Below, piece after piece: positions 45,252 to 53,889 of a stretch of DNA of 64,000 nucleotides (within the stretch, counting starts at the first letter, position 1; each line of letters begins with the position of its first letter). A program made the translations under genes and the position numbers. The stretch is from Clostridium acidisoli DSM 12555. GTDB taxonomy: Bacteria; Bacillota; Clostridia; Clostridiales; Clostridiaceae. Below the pieces are notes generated by a model. It did not search any database and was not told where the DNA came from. It saw nothing but the letters and a program-made list of their open reading frames with translations. The DNA lies in the NCBI RefSeq assembly GCF_900176305.1, contig NZ_FWXH01000017.1, positions 1-64,000 on the forward strand, given 5' to 3'.

Positions 45252-45515
45252 ATGAATGTGAAAAAGACAAACTCTCCCTTGTTGAAAATAGGGCTTCTCA
45301 TATTTGCTGTGACTATGATAGTTCAAAGATTCATTACACAAATATCCAATTTTGTTGTAATATTGCTGCTTGTGATAGCAATTGCCCTTATAATTGTGGG
45401 TGGACTTAAAAAGAAAAAAAAGCTGATGAAAACCATCAACCTTTCAAAATTACTATATTTACTTAAGTTTTGGTGCGTCAGAAGGGATTCGAACCCCCGG
45501 CCAACTGGTTCGTAG
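45252..45515 (+). CDS. Small two-helix membrane protein, 3' end over tRNA-Arg antisense
   Basis: An 87-residue frame with two hydrophobic segments (about 10-28 and 33-50) and a lysine run. AAGGAG precedes ATG 45252, supporting the start. The last 15 or so codons (VRRDSNPRPTGS) are the antisense of tRNA-Arg(ACG), and the lysine run is the antisense of that tRNA's terminator. The first half may be a real gene; the tail looks accidental. Confidence 0.5.
   Translation: MNVKKTNSPLLKIGLLIFAVTMIVQRFITQISNFVVILLLVIAIALIIVGGLKKKKKLMKTINLSKLLYLLKFWCVRRDSNPRPTGS
45413..45440 (-). terminator. Terminator after tRNA-Arg(ACG)
   Basis: GTTGATG-GTTTT-CATCAGC stem followed by TTTTTTTT on the minus strand, 30 nt past the tRNA. 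Confidence 0.8.
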
Positions 45516-45547
45516 CCAGCTACTCTATCCAACTGAGCTACTGACGC
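45471..45547 (-). tRNA. tRNA-Arg(ACG)
   Basis: A 77-nt tRNA: acceptor GCGTCAG/CTGACGC, anticodon loop CTACGAA (ACG; A34 is the TadA target), GGTTCGAATCC T-arm, encoded CCA. Confidence 0.96.
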
Positions 45548-45565
45548 AAATCTTATTACCATAAG

Positions 45566-45594
45566 ATTTTACCACACAAATATTTATAATGCAA
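45566..45594 (-). promoter_or_regulatory. Promoter of tRNA-Arg(ACG)
   Basis: Minus-strand TTGCAT (45589-45594), 17 bp, TAAAAT (45566-45571). Confidence 0.65.
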
Positions 45595-45629
45595 ATTATT
45601 TAAATATTAACATGGCAAAGTTTACTATG

Positions 45630-47003
45630 TTAATAAGCTTTATTTGAATTTAAAATGTTTTTATCATCAAAAACACTCTTTATTTTTTTCATGTAATCAA
45701 CATTAACTTTATCTGTTACCTTAAGAAAATAAGGCCTTTTATTTAATCCAATACCGTGTTCCCCAGAAGGTAGTCCTCCAAGTTCTTTACTTTTTTCATA
45801 AAGATTACCTAGCAATAATACAGATTTTTTATTCCATTCTTCTTCACCCATGCTGCCTTTTATTACACATAAATGTACATTTCCATCTCCAGCATGTCCA
45901 AAACTTGTTATTTTAATTCCATACTTTGCTTGCACCTCTTTAGTATAATTGATAAACTCTGCCGTTTTATTTATTGGAACTACAATATCTATCGGTTCCT
46001 GCTCTGATACCGCTTCAACAGCAGTAACTAAGGCTCCTCTTATTTTCCATGTTCTATCTATATCTTCAATTTTATTTAATATAATAAAATCTATAGCTCC
46101 ATTATTTAAACATACTTCTTTAGCTTTATTATAGTTAGAGATTACTTCAGAATCTTCATCACCATCAAAGGTTAACAACAAATAAGCTTCTCCTTTATCA
46201 TCAGGAAATTTTAGCTGCAAATAATTTTCTGCATTTTCTATAACATCTTTTTCAATGAATTCTATTGCAGTTGGCTTTGAATTTTTATTAATTATTTTAA
46301 TAACAGAATCTATAGCCTTATCTAATGAATTAAATGGAATCAATATGCTCACACTTTTTTTAGGTTTAGGTATTAGTTTTAAAGTAGCTTTAGTTATAAT
46401 TGCTAATGTTCCCTCTGACCCAATAATAAGATCTTTGAGATCCAATCCAGAGCTATCCTTTATTACTTTTTCACCAACATTCATAATGCTTCCATTTGCC
46501 AAAACTAATTCTAATGCCATAACATAATTTCTGGTTACTCCATATTTTACAGCTCTCATGCCACCAGCATTAGTACTAATGTTCCCTCCTATGGAAGCAC
46601 CTTTTTCCCCTGGGTCAGGTGGATAAAACAATTCTATTTTTTCTACATATTCTTGTAGATCTTTAAGTAGTATGCCTGGTTCTACCGTTATCGTTAAATT
46701 TTCTTTATCAAGCTCTAATATTTTATTCATTAGCGATAAATCTAGTACAATACCACCATTGGTAGGAATCGTGGCTCCAACTAAACCTGTTCCAGCTCCC
46801 CTAGGCGTTACGATTATATTGTTTTCATATGAAAACTTCATTATCAAGCTTACTTCTTCATTGTTTATAGGAAAAACAAGTACTTCTGCCTCTCCTTTAT
46901 TTCTTTTTATAGCATCACTTAGATATTTTTCATCTATTTCTTTACCTAATTTAATTCTGTCCTTATCCTTTATAATTTCAAATAAATAATTATAATTCAA
47001 CAC
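45630..47003 (-). CDS. GlcD-type FAD-linked oxidase (glycolate/D-lactate dehydrogenase family)
   Basis: A 457-residue VAO-family flavoprotein: FAD-binding TPRGAGTGLVGATIP and GASIGGNISTNAGGMRAVKYG with the RNYVMALE block, IGSEGTLAII, and the C-terminal SFGHAGDGNVHLCV and SGEHGIGLNKR motifs that form the substrate site. It oxidises a 2-hydroxy acid; which one is not clear. GTG 47003 has AAGGA seven bases upstream; an earlier GTG (47009) is too close. It follows metI by 27 bp, so is part of the metQNI transcript, although a methionine link is not obvious. Confidence 0.85.
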   Translation of the reverse strand: MLNYNYLFEIIKDKDRIKLGKEIDEKYLSDAIKRNKGEAEVLVFPINNEEVSLIMKFSYENNIIVTPRGAGTGLVGATIPTNGGIVLDLSLMNKILELDKENLTITVEPGILLKDLQEYVEKIELFYPPDPGEKGASIGGNISTNAGGMRAVKYGVTRNYVMALELVLANGSIMNVGEKVIKDSSGLDLKDLIIGSEGTLAIITKATLKLIPKPKKSVSILIPFNSLDKAIDSVIKIINKNSKPTAIEFIEKDVIENAENYLQLKFPDDKGEAYLLLTFDGDEDSEVISNYNKAKEVCLNNGAIDFIILNKIEDIDRTWKIRGALVTAVEAVSEQEPIDIVVPINKTAEFINYTKEVQAKYGIKITSFGHAGDGNVHLCVIKGSMGEEEWNKKSVLLLGNLYEKSKELGGLPSGEHGIGLNKRPYFLKVTDKVNVDYMKKIKSVFDDKNILNSNKAY

Positions 47004-47036
47004 AAACACTTCCTTTTAAAATGAAAAAAATTAAAT

Positions 47037-47699
47037 TTATCTTTTAGAAAATATTATAGATAATTTATCTCCAACAAATTGTATTACTTGAACTACTAAA
47101 ACTAGCAGAATTACAGTAGCTATCATTACACCAGTTTCATATCTGTAATATCCATATCTAATTGCTAGATCTCCAATTCCACCACCGCCTACAATTCCTG
47201 CCATAGCTGAAAAGCCTATTAAACTAACCAAAGTAACAGTAATTCCTCTTATTAAACTAGGAAGTGCCTCTACAATTAATACATCGGTTAATATTAATTG
47301 TAGCTTTGCTCCTGAAGCTATTGCCGCCTCTAAAACGCCTTTATCAATTTCATTAAAGGCTCCTTCCGATATACGTGCAAAGAATGCTATTGATGCAATA
47401 GTAAGTGGTACTGCTGCTGCCTTAGGTCCAATGCTTGTCCCAACTAATTGCTTAGTAAAAGGTATCAATAATACTAACAATATTACAAAAGGTAAAGAAC
47501 GAACTATATTTATTATTATACCTGTCACATTATTAATAAACTTGTTTTTAAAGAACAATTCACTTGAAGTTAAATATAGTAAAAGCCCTAAAAGTCCTCC
47601 AACTACAATTGACAATACTATAGCAATACCAATCATATTTAAAGAATCAATAACCGCTTTTCCTAATTCACTTTTTAATATTTCTAATGTACTATCCAA
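47037..47699 (-). CDS. metI: Methionine ABC transporter permease MetI
   Basis: A 220-residue permease with about five helices and the ABC-interaction EAA loop EGAFNEIDKGVLEAAIASGA. The IVGGGGIGDLAIRYGYYRYET block is typical of MetI. TTG start, 1 bp after the metN stop, with GGAGGTGTAGAATAAA upstream inside metN. It pairs with MetN and MetQ to import D/L-methionine or related compounds. Confidence 0.93.
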   Translation of the reverse strand: MDSTLEILKSELGKAVIDSLNMIGIAIVLSIVVGGLLGLLLYLTSSELFFKNKFINNVTGIIINIVRSLPFVILLVLLIPFTKQLVGTSIGPKAAAVPLTIASIAFFARISEGAFNEIDKGVLEAAIASGAKLQLILTDVLIVEALPSLIRGITVTLVSLIGFSAMAGIVGGGGIGDLAIRYGYYRYETGVMIATVILLVLVVQVIQFVGDKLSIIFSKR

Positions 47700-47700
47700 T

Positions 47701-48732
47701 TTATTCTACACCTCCTTGTGAATTATAAGAAATTTCATCTATATCCGTTACGTTCTCCTTTATATATTCTTTTGTTTTTTTAATTTCCTCACTTTGGCCT
47801 GTAATATTCACAAGTAAAATTCCAAGAGGTTTTCCTTGGATATAATCAATTTTTCCATGAATTATACTAATAGAAACATCAAATTTCTTAGATGCACTAG
47901 AAATTACAGGATCTACACTTTTATCACCTGTATAAGTTATTTTCACAAGCTCTCCTTGCTTTATTAGATCTTTTACTTGCAGTGGCAATTCAATGTCTAA
48001 ATTTTTGCTAATTAAAGATTTTGTTACTTGTTTTTCAGGATTAGAAAAAATTAAATATGTATCATTTACTTCTTCCAAAACCCCATTGTTCATGACTGCT
48101 ACTCTATGAAACAATTTTTTTGCAACTTCCATTTCATGAGTAATAAAAACAATGGTTTTCCCATACTTTTCATTAATTTCTTTAAGTAAACTTAATATTT
48201 CGTTTGTATTTTCTAAATCCAAAGCGGATGTTGCTTCATCACACAAAAGTATATCTGGATTATTAGCTAATGCTCTAGCAATCCCAACTCTCTGTTTTTG
48301 ACCTCCACTTAACTTCGAAGGATAAACCTTAGCTTTATCCTTTAAGGTTACTAATTTTAATAATTCCTCAACTCTATCTTTCCTTTTTTCCTTTGGATAA
48401 TTATTAGCTTTTAACACAAATTCTATATTTTCATAAACAGTTTTGCCACTTATTAGGTTGAAATGTTGAAATATCATTCCAATTTTTAACCTGACTTTTC
48501 TTAACTCTTCACCCTTTAAATTAGTAATATCTTGTCCATCAATAATAATTTGTCCGCTAGTAGGTTTCTGAAGCAAGTTTATTGTTCTAATTACAGTACT
48601 TTTTCCTGCTCCACTTAATCCTACTATACCAAAAATTTCTCCTCTATTAATTTTAAGTTTAACATCCTTAACTGCATCTATTTTTCCACCTTTTTGTTGG
48701 AAAACTACATTCACATTTTTTAATTCAATCAA
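47701..48732 (-). CDS. metN: Methionine ABC transporter ATP-binding protein MetN
   Basis: A 343-residue ATPase: Walker A GLSGAGKS, Q-loop IFQHFNL, signature LSGGQKQRVGIARAL, Walker B DILLCDEATSALD, H-loop ITHEME, and a C-terminal NIL domain (about 265-340) that binds methionine for feedback inhibition. TTG start after GGAGGTGTAAG. 26 bp after metQ. Confidence 0.95.
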   Translation of the reverse strand: MIELKNVNVVFQQKGGKIDAVKDVKLKINRGEIFGIVGLSGAGKSTVIRTINLLQKPTSGQIIIDGQDITNLKGEELRKVRLKIGMIFQHFNLISGKTVYENIEFVLKANNYPKEKRKDRVEELLKLVTLKDKAKVYPSKLSGGQKQRVGIARALANNPDILLCDEATSALDLENTNEILSLLKEINEKYGKTIVFITHEMEVAKKLFHRVAVMNNGVLEEVNDTYLIFSNPEKQVTKSLISKNLDIELPLQVKDLIKQGELVKITYTGDKSVDPVISSASKKFDVSISIIHGKIDYIQGKPLGILLVNITGQSEEIKKTKEYIKENVTDIDEISYNSQGGVE

Positions 48733-48758
48733 AACTTACACCTCCAAAATGGATATAA

Positions 48759-49616
48759 TTATTTCTTATCAATATACCATTGTGGCTTGTCAAAAGATTT
48801 AAACTCACCGTTTGACTTTTCAATAGCATCTCTAAATTCTTTTGATTCAACAGCAGCCTTCAGGTCTTTTCCCAATTGTTTATTTAAATCCTCTGTTCTA
48901 ACAGCTACAACATTCTTATAATTTTCAGCTAATTTTTCTACCTTCAAGGCACTAGAAAATTTTAATCCAGCTGAAATTGCATAGTTTCCTGTGATAGTTG
49001 CAATATCAACACTGTCTAAACTTCTTGGAAGTTGGGCTGCTTCCATGGGTACAAATTTTAAATCTTTTTTGTTTTCTATTATGTCATTTTGAGAAGCTTT
49101 AGTTTGATCTATATTATCTTTAATCTTAATTAAACCTTCTTTTTGTAATAGTATTAATGCCCTAGCTAAATTTGATGCATCATTTGGTATTGCTACTTGT
49201 GCCCCATTTGATAACTTATCTAAAGATTTTATTTTGTTTGAAAATATCCCCATTCCAGCAGTTGGTACACTAATGACTGGTGATATAGCTAAATTGTTAT
49301 CTTTTGCAAATTTTTGAAGATAAGCAGTATGTTGAAATAAATTAGCATCTATTTCTTTGTTAGCTAATGCATTGTTAGGTTGTATATAGTCACTAAATTC
49401 TTTTATAGATACCTTATATCCCTTATTTTCTAAAACAGGTTGTATTGCTTCTTTTACCATATCACCATAAGGTCCTGGGCATACTCCTATAACTATAATT
49501 TTTGTTTGTTTTTCAGCTGTATTATCAGAACCAGAAGTACTTTTCCCACACCCTACAATCCCTATAGATAATGTCAATGCTAATGCAATTCCCAAAAATT
49601 TTTTTAATTTAATCAT
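48759..49616 (-). CDS. metQ: Methionine-binding lipoprotein MetQ
   Basis: A 285-residue NlpA-family solute-binding lipoprotein with lipobox IVGC and the GVCPGPYGDMVKEAI, DYIQPNNALANKEIDANLFQH and DIATITGNYAISAG signatures. Start ATG 49616 (AAAGGGG upstream) gives a normal lipoprotein signal; the longer frame does not. First gene of metQ-metN-metI-glcD. No S-box or T-box is visible in the short leader, so methionine control must be by another means. Confidence 0.93.
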   Translation of the reverse strand: MIKLKKFLGIALALTLSIGIVGCGKSTSGSDNTAEKQTKIIVIGVCPGPYGDMVKEAIQPVLENKGYKVSIKEFSDYIQPNNALANKEIDANLFQHTAYLQKFAKDNNLAISPVISVPTAGMGIFSNKIKSLDKLSNGAQVAIPNDASNLARALILLQKEGLIKIKDNIDQTKASQNDIIENKKDLKFVPMEAAQLPRSLDSVDIATITGNYAISAGLKFSSALKVEKLAENYKNVVAVRTEDLNKQLGKDLKAAVESKEFRDAIEKSNGEFKSFDKPQWYIDKK

Positions 49617-49681
49617 TATTATTACCCCTTTAATCAGTATTTTTAAATCATATAAACTTATCCTAGTAATCATATGTGTTT

Positions 49682-49709
49682 ATTATACTTTATATTTTTT
49701 ATTTGTCAA
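49682..49709 (-). promoter_or_regulatory. Promoter of the metQNI operon
   Basis: Minus-strand TTGACA (49704-49709), 16 bp, TATAAT (49682-49687), 66 bp before metQ. The 49710-49827 interval upstream shows nothing else I recognise. Confidence 0.75.
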
Positions 49710-49828
49710 TTGTTTTGTGAGATATAATTAAGAACTTTTTAATTGAATTAAGTCCAACAAACTCAATACTTACACAAATTGAAGTCTTATGAATGATAAC
49801 AATGGATAAATTAATCTCAAAAAATAAA

Positions 49829-49868
49829 AAAACAAGAAAATTTGTTTTTCAACAAATTTTCTTGTTTT
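49829..49868 (-). terminator. Second terminator after the tRNA-Ser pair
   Basis: Long inverted repeat AAAACAAGAAAATTTG / CAAATTTTCTTGTTTT. Confidence 0.7.
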
Positions 49869-49887
49869 AATTCTATTTATAAAACAT

Positions 49888-49915
49888 AAAGCATCTAACT
49901 TAAGTTAGATGCTTT
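49888..49915 (-). terminator. First terminator after the tRNA-Ser pair
   Basis: Perfect 28-bp palindrome AAAGCATCTAACTT / AAGTTAGATGCTTT, two bases past tRNA-Ser(GCT). Confidence 0.7.
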
Positions 49916-49917
49916 AC

Positions 49918-50008
49918 TGGCGGAGAAAGAGGGATTTGAACCCTCGCGACGGTTACCCGCCCTACGCCCTTAGCAGGGGCGCCTCTTCAGCCACTTGAGT
50001 ATTTCTCC
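49918..50008 (-). tRNA. tRNA-Ser(GCT)
   Basis: A 91-nt class II tRNA: acceptor GGAGAAA/TTTCTCC, anticodon loop CTGCTAA (GCT, reads AGC/AGU) on a CGCCC/GGGCG stem, long variable arm, GGTTCAAATCC T-loop, encoded CCA. Confidence 0.96.
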
Positions 50009-50043
50009 ATGCCCTCAGAATAAAAATCTTATATAAATTAAAA

Positions 50044-50134
50044 TGGCGGAAAGATAGGGATTCGAACCCTAGGTACGGTCTCCCGCACGCCGGTTTTCAA
50101 GACCGGTGCCTTAAACCAACTCGACCATCTTTCC
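50044..50134 (-). tRNA. tRNA-Ser(TGA)
   Basis: A 91-nt class II tRNA: acceptor GGAAAGA/TCTTTCC, anticodon loop CTTGAAA (TGA, reads UCN) on CCGGT/ACCGG, long variable arm, GGTTCGAATCC T-loop, encoded CCA. First of a two-tRNA unit with tRNA-Ser(GCT). Confidence 0.96.
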
Positions 50135-50163
50135 ACATCATTGTGTCCTTGTGACATGTATTA

Positions 50164-50192
50164 TTATAGCAACTTACATTCATCCTGTCAAC
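50164..50192 (-). promoter_or_regulatory. Promoter of the tRNA-Ser(TGA)-Ser(GCT) unit
   Basis: Minus-strand consensus TTGACA (50187-50192), 17 bp, TATAAT (50164-50169), 30 bp before the tRNA. Confidence 0.9.
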
Positions 50193-50375
50193 ATTTTTTT
50201 TATTTTGTTACAAACTTTTTCTTTTTACTACATAAGTAGCAGTTAAAAGCTTAATTCTATTCATACTTACATTATTGTAAGATAGCTTTTAAACTGTAAG
50301 CTTAAAGTCATGTATTATAAATGTTTATATCTCTATAATTAATACATAAGGAGTTATACTTTGTTTATAAAAAGG

Positions 50376-50404
50376 TTGCTCTTATAGAGTTGTAGTGTTA
50401 TAAT
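50376..50404 (+). promoter_or_regulatory. Promoter of the MacB-type ABC operon
   Basis: TTGCTC (50376-50381), 17 bp, TATAAT (50399-50404). Between 50193 and 50375 I see nothing further. Confidence 0.7.
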
Positions 50405-50446
50405 CACATAATACATTAATTATCTATAAATTTGGAGGTTTTATTC

Positions 50447-51127
50447 ATGATAGAAGTAAAAAATGTGTCTAAGACATATAAAATGGGAAAAGAAGTTGTT
50501 ACCGCTCTTAATAATGTCACTGTTAAAATAAACGATAGTGAATTTGTTGCAATTGTTGGACCATCTGGATCTGGTAAATCCACATTAATGCACCTTGTTG
50601 GAGGTCTTGATACCCCTACAGCAGGAAGCATATATGTAGATGGTAAAGATATAAGTAAATTAAAAGATAAAGACATGTCCAAATATAGAAATCAAACAAT
50701 TGGTTTCGTTTTTCAATCTTTTAATCTTGAAAACACACAGACTGCATTAGAAAATGTAATGATGCCTTTGATTTTTGCAGGCGTAAGTGTTAAAGAAAGA
50801 AAAGCTAAAGCTAAAAAAGCTCTTGAAATGGTTGGCTTAGGAGATAAAATTAAGCATAAACCAAATGAAATGTCTGGTGGACAAAGGCAAAGAGTAAGTA
50901 TTGCAAGAGCTCTTGTTAATGAACCACAAATAATATTTGCCGATGAACCTACGGGAAACCTTGATTCTAAAAATGGTGAACTTATAATGAAGCTTTTAAA
51001 TGATTTGAATGCAAAAGGTTATACAATAATAATGGTAACTCATAATATGGAAGAAGCTAAAAAAGCAAAGAGAGTAATAACAATCAAAGATGGTGAAATA
51101 CAAGGGGGTTCAGTAAATGAAATTTAG
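50447..51127 (+). CDS. ABC transporter ATP-binding protein (LolD/MacB type)
   Basis: A 226-residue ATPase: Walker A GPSGSGKS, Q-loop FVFQSFNL, signature MSGGQRQRVSIARAL, Walker B IIFADEPTGNLD, H-loop VTHNMEEA. The MacB/LolD subfamily drives mechanotransmission transporters, not import. First gene of a three-gene unit with two permeases. ATG 50447 follows TTTGGAGG. The 3' end overlaps the first permease gene by 11 bp. Confidence 0.94.
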   Translation: MIEVKNVSKTYKMGKEVVTALNNVTVKINDSEFVAIVGPSGSGKSTLMHLVGGLDTPTAGSIYVDGKDISKLKDKDMSKYRNQTIGFVFQSFNLENTQTALENVMMPLIFAGVSVKERKAKAKKALEMVGLGDKIKHKPNEMSGGQRQRVSIARALVNEPQIIFADEPTGNLDSKNGELIMKLLNDLNAKGYTIIMVTHNMEEAKKAKRVITIKDGEIQGGSVNEI

Positions 51128-52439
51128 AGATGGACTAAAAATGGCATCAAAGGATCTCAGTCGAAGAAAAGGAAGAACCATCCTTACTTCACTTGCAGTT
51201 GCTGTTGGTACTATGCTTATAGTTACACTAGTCAGTCTTGGAACTTCTGGAGAAAATCTAATACTAGACAAGGCTAGCAGTAGCTCAAGTCTTAAAATGG
51301 TTCAAGTGTCTTCTATGAAATATTTTGATTCTGAAAATACGGATTATTCAGATCTGGATATGAATGAGATGTTTAAGAAAATTGATAATAATACAGTAAA
51401 TAAATTAAAATCAATTTCTGGTGTTCACGAGACATTAGCAACTATAACTACATCCGTTAGCAATATTAAAATAGATAACAAGGACAATAATAAAGAAACT
51501 CAAATCACTGCTTTATATAATAATATGAGTAGTTTTACAAGTGAAGCAATAGCTTCAGTAAGAAAAGATAACAAAAACAATAGTTTAAAACCTATAATTG
51601 CTGGAAGAGCATTAATAAGTTCTGACAAAAATTCTATACTAATTGGTAAAAATTATTTGTCAGCTATGGGCATAACAGATTATAAAGGTGTAATTGGAAA
51701 GGATATTGTTATTACCGAAAATAAAACTGAAAATCCTAACATTACTATCCCTCCTATTCAAATTACCGGAAAAATAGTTGGAGTTATAAGTGATAAATTT
51801 GAGGATGGATCACCAATTATAACTTCGATTGATGTGGCAAATAAATTTAAAAGTTATTACTCACTTCAAGATGACTACATTAATAGCCAAGGTTATGATG
51901 GTGTTGTTATATATGCTAACAATATGGACAATGTTGAAAAAATAGGTAGTAAAATTAAAAATATGGGCTACTTTTATATGACTTATCAAGAACAAATTCA
52001 AAGTGTTAAAAATGTTTTTAATATTATGAATGCTATACTTGCAGTTTTAGGTCTAATAGTTTTATTTGTTGCTGCCATCGGTATTGTTAACACTATGATT
52101 ATGGTTATATATGAAAGGACTAAATCCATTGGAATAATGAAGTCTGTTGGTGCAAATAGAGGAAATATTCACAGCATATTTATTTATCAATCAGGACTAA
52201 TTGGATTTCTTGGTGGCTTAGTTGGACTTTTATTTAGCTTAGTTAACATAAAAATAATTCAAATTGCCCTTAAGATGTATCTTGAAAGTAAAAAAATAAA
52301 GGAAGTTGTAAACTTTACAATGCCTTCTTGGCTTATTATTGGAACCCTTTGTTTTTCAATTTTAATTTCTGTACTTGCAGGACTTTATCCATCTATAAAA
52401 GCATCAAAAATGGATCCAGTAAAAGCACTAAATTCATAA
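51117..52439 (+). CDS. MacB/FtsX-type ABC permease
   Basis: A 440-residue permease: N-terminal helix (about 20-42), a large extracytoplasmic MacB-PCD domain (about 45-300) and three C-terminal FtsX helices, with IGIMKSVGANRGNI between them and the usual PSIKASKMDPVKAL end. Related in layout to the next gene. With the ATPase it probably exports or detaches a peptide, antibiotic or lipid-linked substrate. GGGGG upstream of ATG within the ATPase gene. Confidence 0.92.
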   Translation: MKFRDGLKMASKDLSRRKGRTILTSLAVAVGTMLIVTLVSLGTSGENLILDKASSSSSLKMVQVSSMKYFDSENTDYSDLDMNEMFKKIDNNTVNKLKSISGVHETLATITTSVSNIKIDNKDNNKETQITALYNNMSSFTSEAIASVRKDNKNNSLKPIIAGRALISSDKNSILIGKNYLSAMGITDYKGVIGKDIVITENKTENPNITIPPIQITGKIVGVISDKFEDGSPIITSIDVANKFKSYYSLQDDYINSQGYDGVVIYANNMDNVEKIGSKIKNMGYFYMTYQEQIQSVKNVFNIMNAILAVLGLIVLFVAAIGIVNTMIMVIYERTKSIGIMKSVGANRGNIHSIFIYQSGLIGFLGGLVGLLFSLVNIKIIQIALKMYLESKKIKEVVNFTMPSWLIIGTLCFSILISVLAGLYPSIKASKMDPVKALNS

Positions 52440-52453
52440 GGAAGGTGATTTAA

Positions 52454-53764
52454 ATGAAGTTAATTGATTGTATAAAAATGGCTTTTGGCGATTTAAATAA
52501 AAGAAAACTGCGTACTATTCTTACTTCTTTTGGTATAGCAATCGGAACTATGCTTGTCATTTTAATGTCTGGCCTTGGTCAAGGTATTCAGACAATAAGT
52601 AATGATGAAATGAAACAAATGGATACCTTTAGAATAATAACTGTAAAACCTCAGCAACAAGTAAATAAAGATGAAACTAAGGATAAAAAAATAGATATCT
52701 CTACCTTAAACAAATTTAAAAATATTAAAGGAGTTTCAAATGTTTTAGCATCCATTAATACTACAGCTACAGAAATATCCTTAGACAATAAATCTGCTAA
52801 AAAGATTGATGTTAAAGGAAGCAACTTAAATTTCCCTATTTTCAGTGATGCTGAAAAAAATGAACTTAAGGCAAATAAGAAAAAGGTTAAAAAGTATGGC
52901 TCTAAAGAAATTATTGCCGGAAGCAATCTAAAAAAAGACGATAAAAACTCTGTTCTTCTTGGCCAGGGTTTATTGAAAAAACTTGGTGTGACAGATTATA
53001 AAAATGTTATAGGTAAAACTGTTTCATTAACAGTTTCTTTTCCTAAAATACAGGGAATGCAAGAAAAAGCACCTCTTACATTACATTTAACAATATCAGG
53101 TGTTGTTAACAAAGGCTACTCTCTTGGAGGTTATACAGTAACTACTTCTGATGAAACTGCTGCACAAATTCAAGAATATTATATGGGAAGTACTAATTAT
53201 ATAAATGATAAGGGTTATGATAGTGTGAGCGTGGAATGTAAAACTATGGCTGATGTCACTTCTGTAAATAACGCTATTACAAAAATTGGTTATGTAACCA
53301 ATTCAGAGGCAAGTTATGCAGATCAAAGCAATACTATGCTCACTATTTTAAAGGTTCTTCTTACAGCTGCTGGCGTAATAGTTCTTCTCGTTGCATCAAT
53401 AGGCGTTATAAACACTATGTCTATGGCTGTGCATGAAAAAACTAAATCTATTGGCATAATGAAAGCTGAAGGTGCTTCTAAAAAAACTATACGAAGAATA
53501 TTTATTGTTCAATCTGGAAGTCTTGGATTTGTAGGAGGAGCTTTTGGTGCTATAATAGCTGTAGTTTTAGGCTTAGTTATAAACAAAGTGCTTATAGCTT
53601 ATAATGTAGGTGGAATCGAAGCTGGCATGAAACTGGTAGATATTAAACCTTCTATTATACTTTTCACTATGATCTTCACTATTGTAGTTGCTATGCTTGC
53701 AGGAATTATCCCAGCAAGAAAGGCTGCTAAATTAAACCCAGTGGACTCATTAAGGTTTGAATAG
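52454..53764 (+). CDS. MacB/FtsX-type ABC permease
   Basis: A 436-residue paralogue of the preceding permease with the same topology: TILTSFGIAIGTMLVILMSG helix, extracytoplasmic domain rich in Lys/Asp/Asn, then FtsX helices around IGIMKAEGASKKTI and the PARKAAKLNPVDSL end. The tandem pair suggests a heterodimer. 14 bp after the first permease, AAGGTG site. A strong terminator follows. Confidence 0.92.
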   Translation: MKLIDCIKMAFGDLNKRKLRTILTSFGIAIGTMLVILMSGLGQGIQTISNDEMKQMDTFRIITVKPQQQVNKDETKDKKIDISTLNKFKNIKGVSNVLASINTTATEISLDNKSAKKIDVKGSNLNFPIFSDAEKNELKANKKKVKKYGSKEIIAGSNLKKDDKNSVLLGQGLLKKLGVTDYKNVIGKTVSLTVSFPKIQGMQEKAPLTLHLTISGVVNKGYSLGGYTVTTSDETAAQIQEYYMGSTNYINDKGYDSVSVECKTMADVTSVNNAITKIGYVTNSEASYADQSNTMLTILKVLLTAAGVIVLLVASIGVINTMSMAVHEKTKSIGIMKAEGASKKTIRRIFIVQSGSLGFVGGAFGAIIAVVLGLVINKVLIAYNVGGIEAGMKLVDIKPSIILFTMIFTIVVAMLAGIIPARKAAKLNPVDSLRFE

Positions 53765-53793
53765 ACATAATATATTTGTAGCACATATAGCTA

Positions 53794-53823
53794 GGCTACC
53801 GCTTTAACAGCGGTAGCCTTTTA
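53794..53823 (+). terminator. Terminator of the ABC operon
   Basis: GGCTACCGCT-TTAAC-AGCGGTAGCC stem with TTTT tail. Confidence 0.95.
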
Positions 53824-53835
53824 ATTATACTTTAT

Positions 53836-53876
53836 TTGACATCTTGTATTATTTGTATTAATATGTATAATACAAA
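53836..53876 (+). promoter_or_regulatory. Promoter with TTGTATTA operator of the YtrA-type gntR
   Basis: TTGACA (53836-53841), 17 bp, TAATAT (53859-53864). Three TTGTATTA half-sites (53844 and 53853 forward, one reverse ending 53875) surround the -10, as expected for autoregulation. Confidence 0.7.
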
Positions 53877-53889
53877 GGAGGCTGAAATT

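Noticed and set aside
49617-49680. S-box or T-box before metQ
   Set aside because: The leader from the promoter to metQ is only about 65 nt and shows no conserved riboswitch elements.
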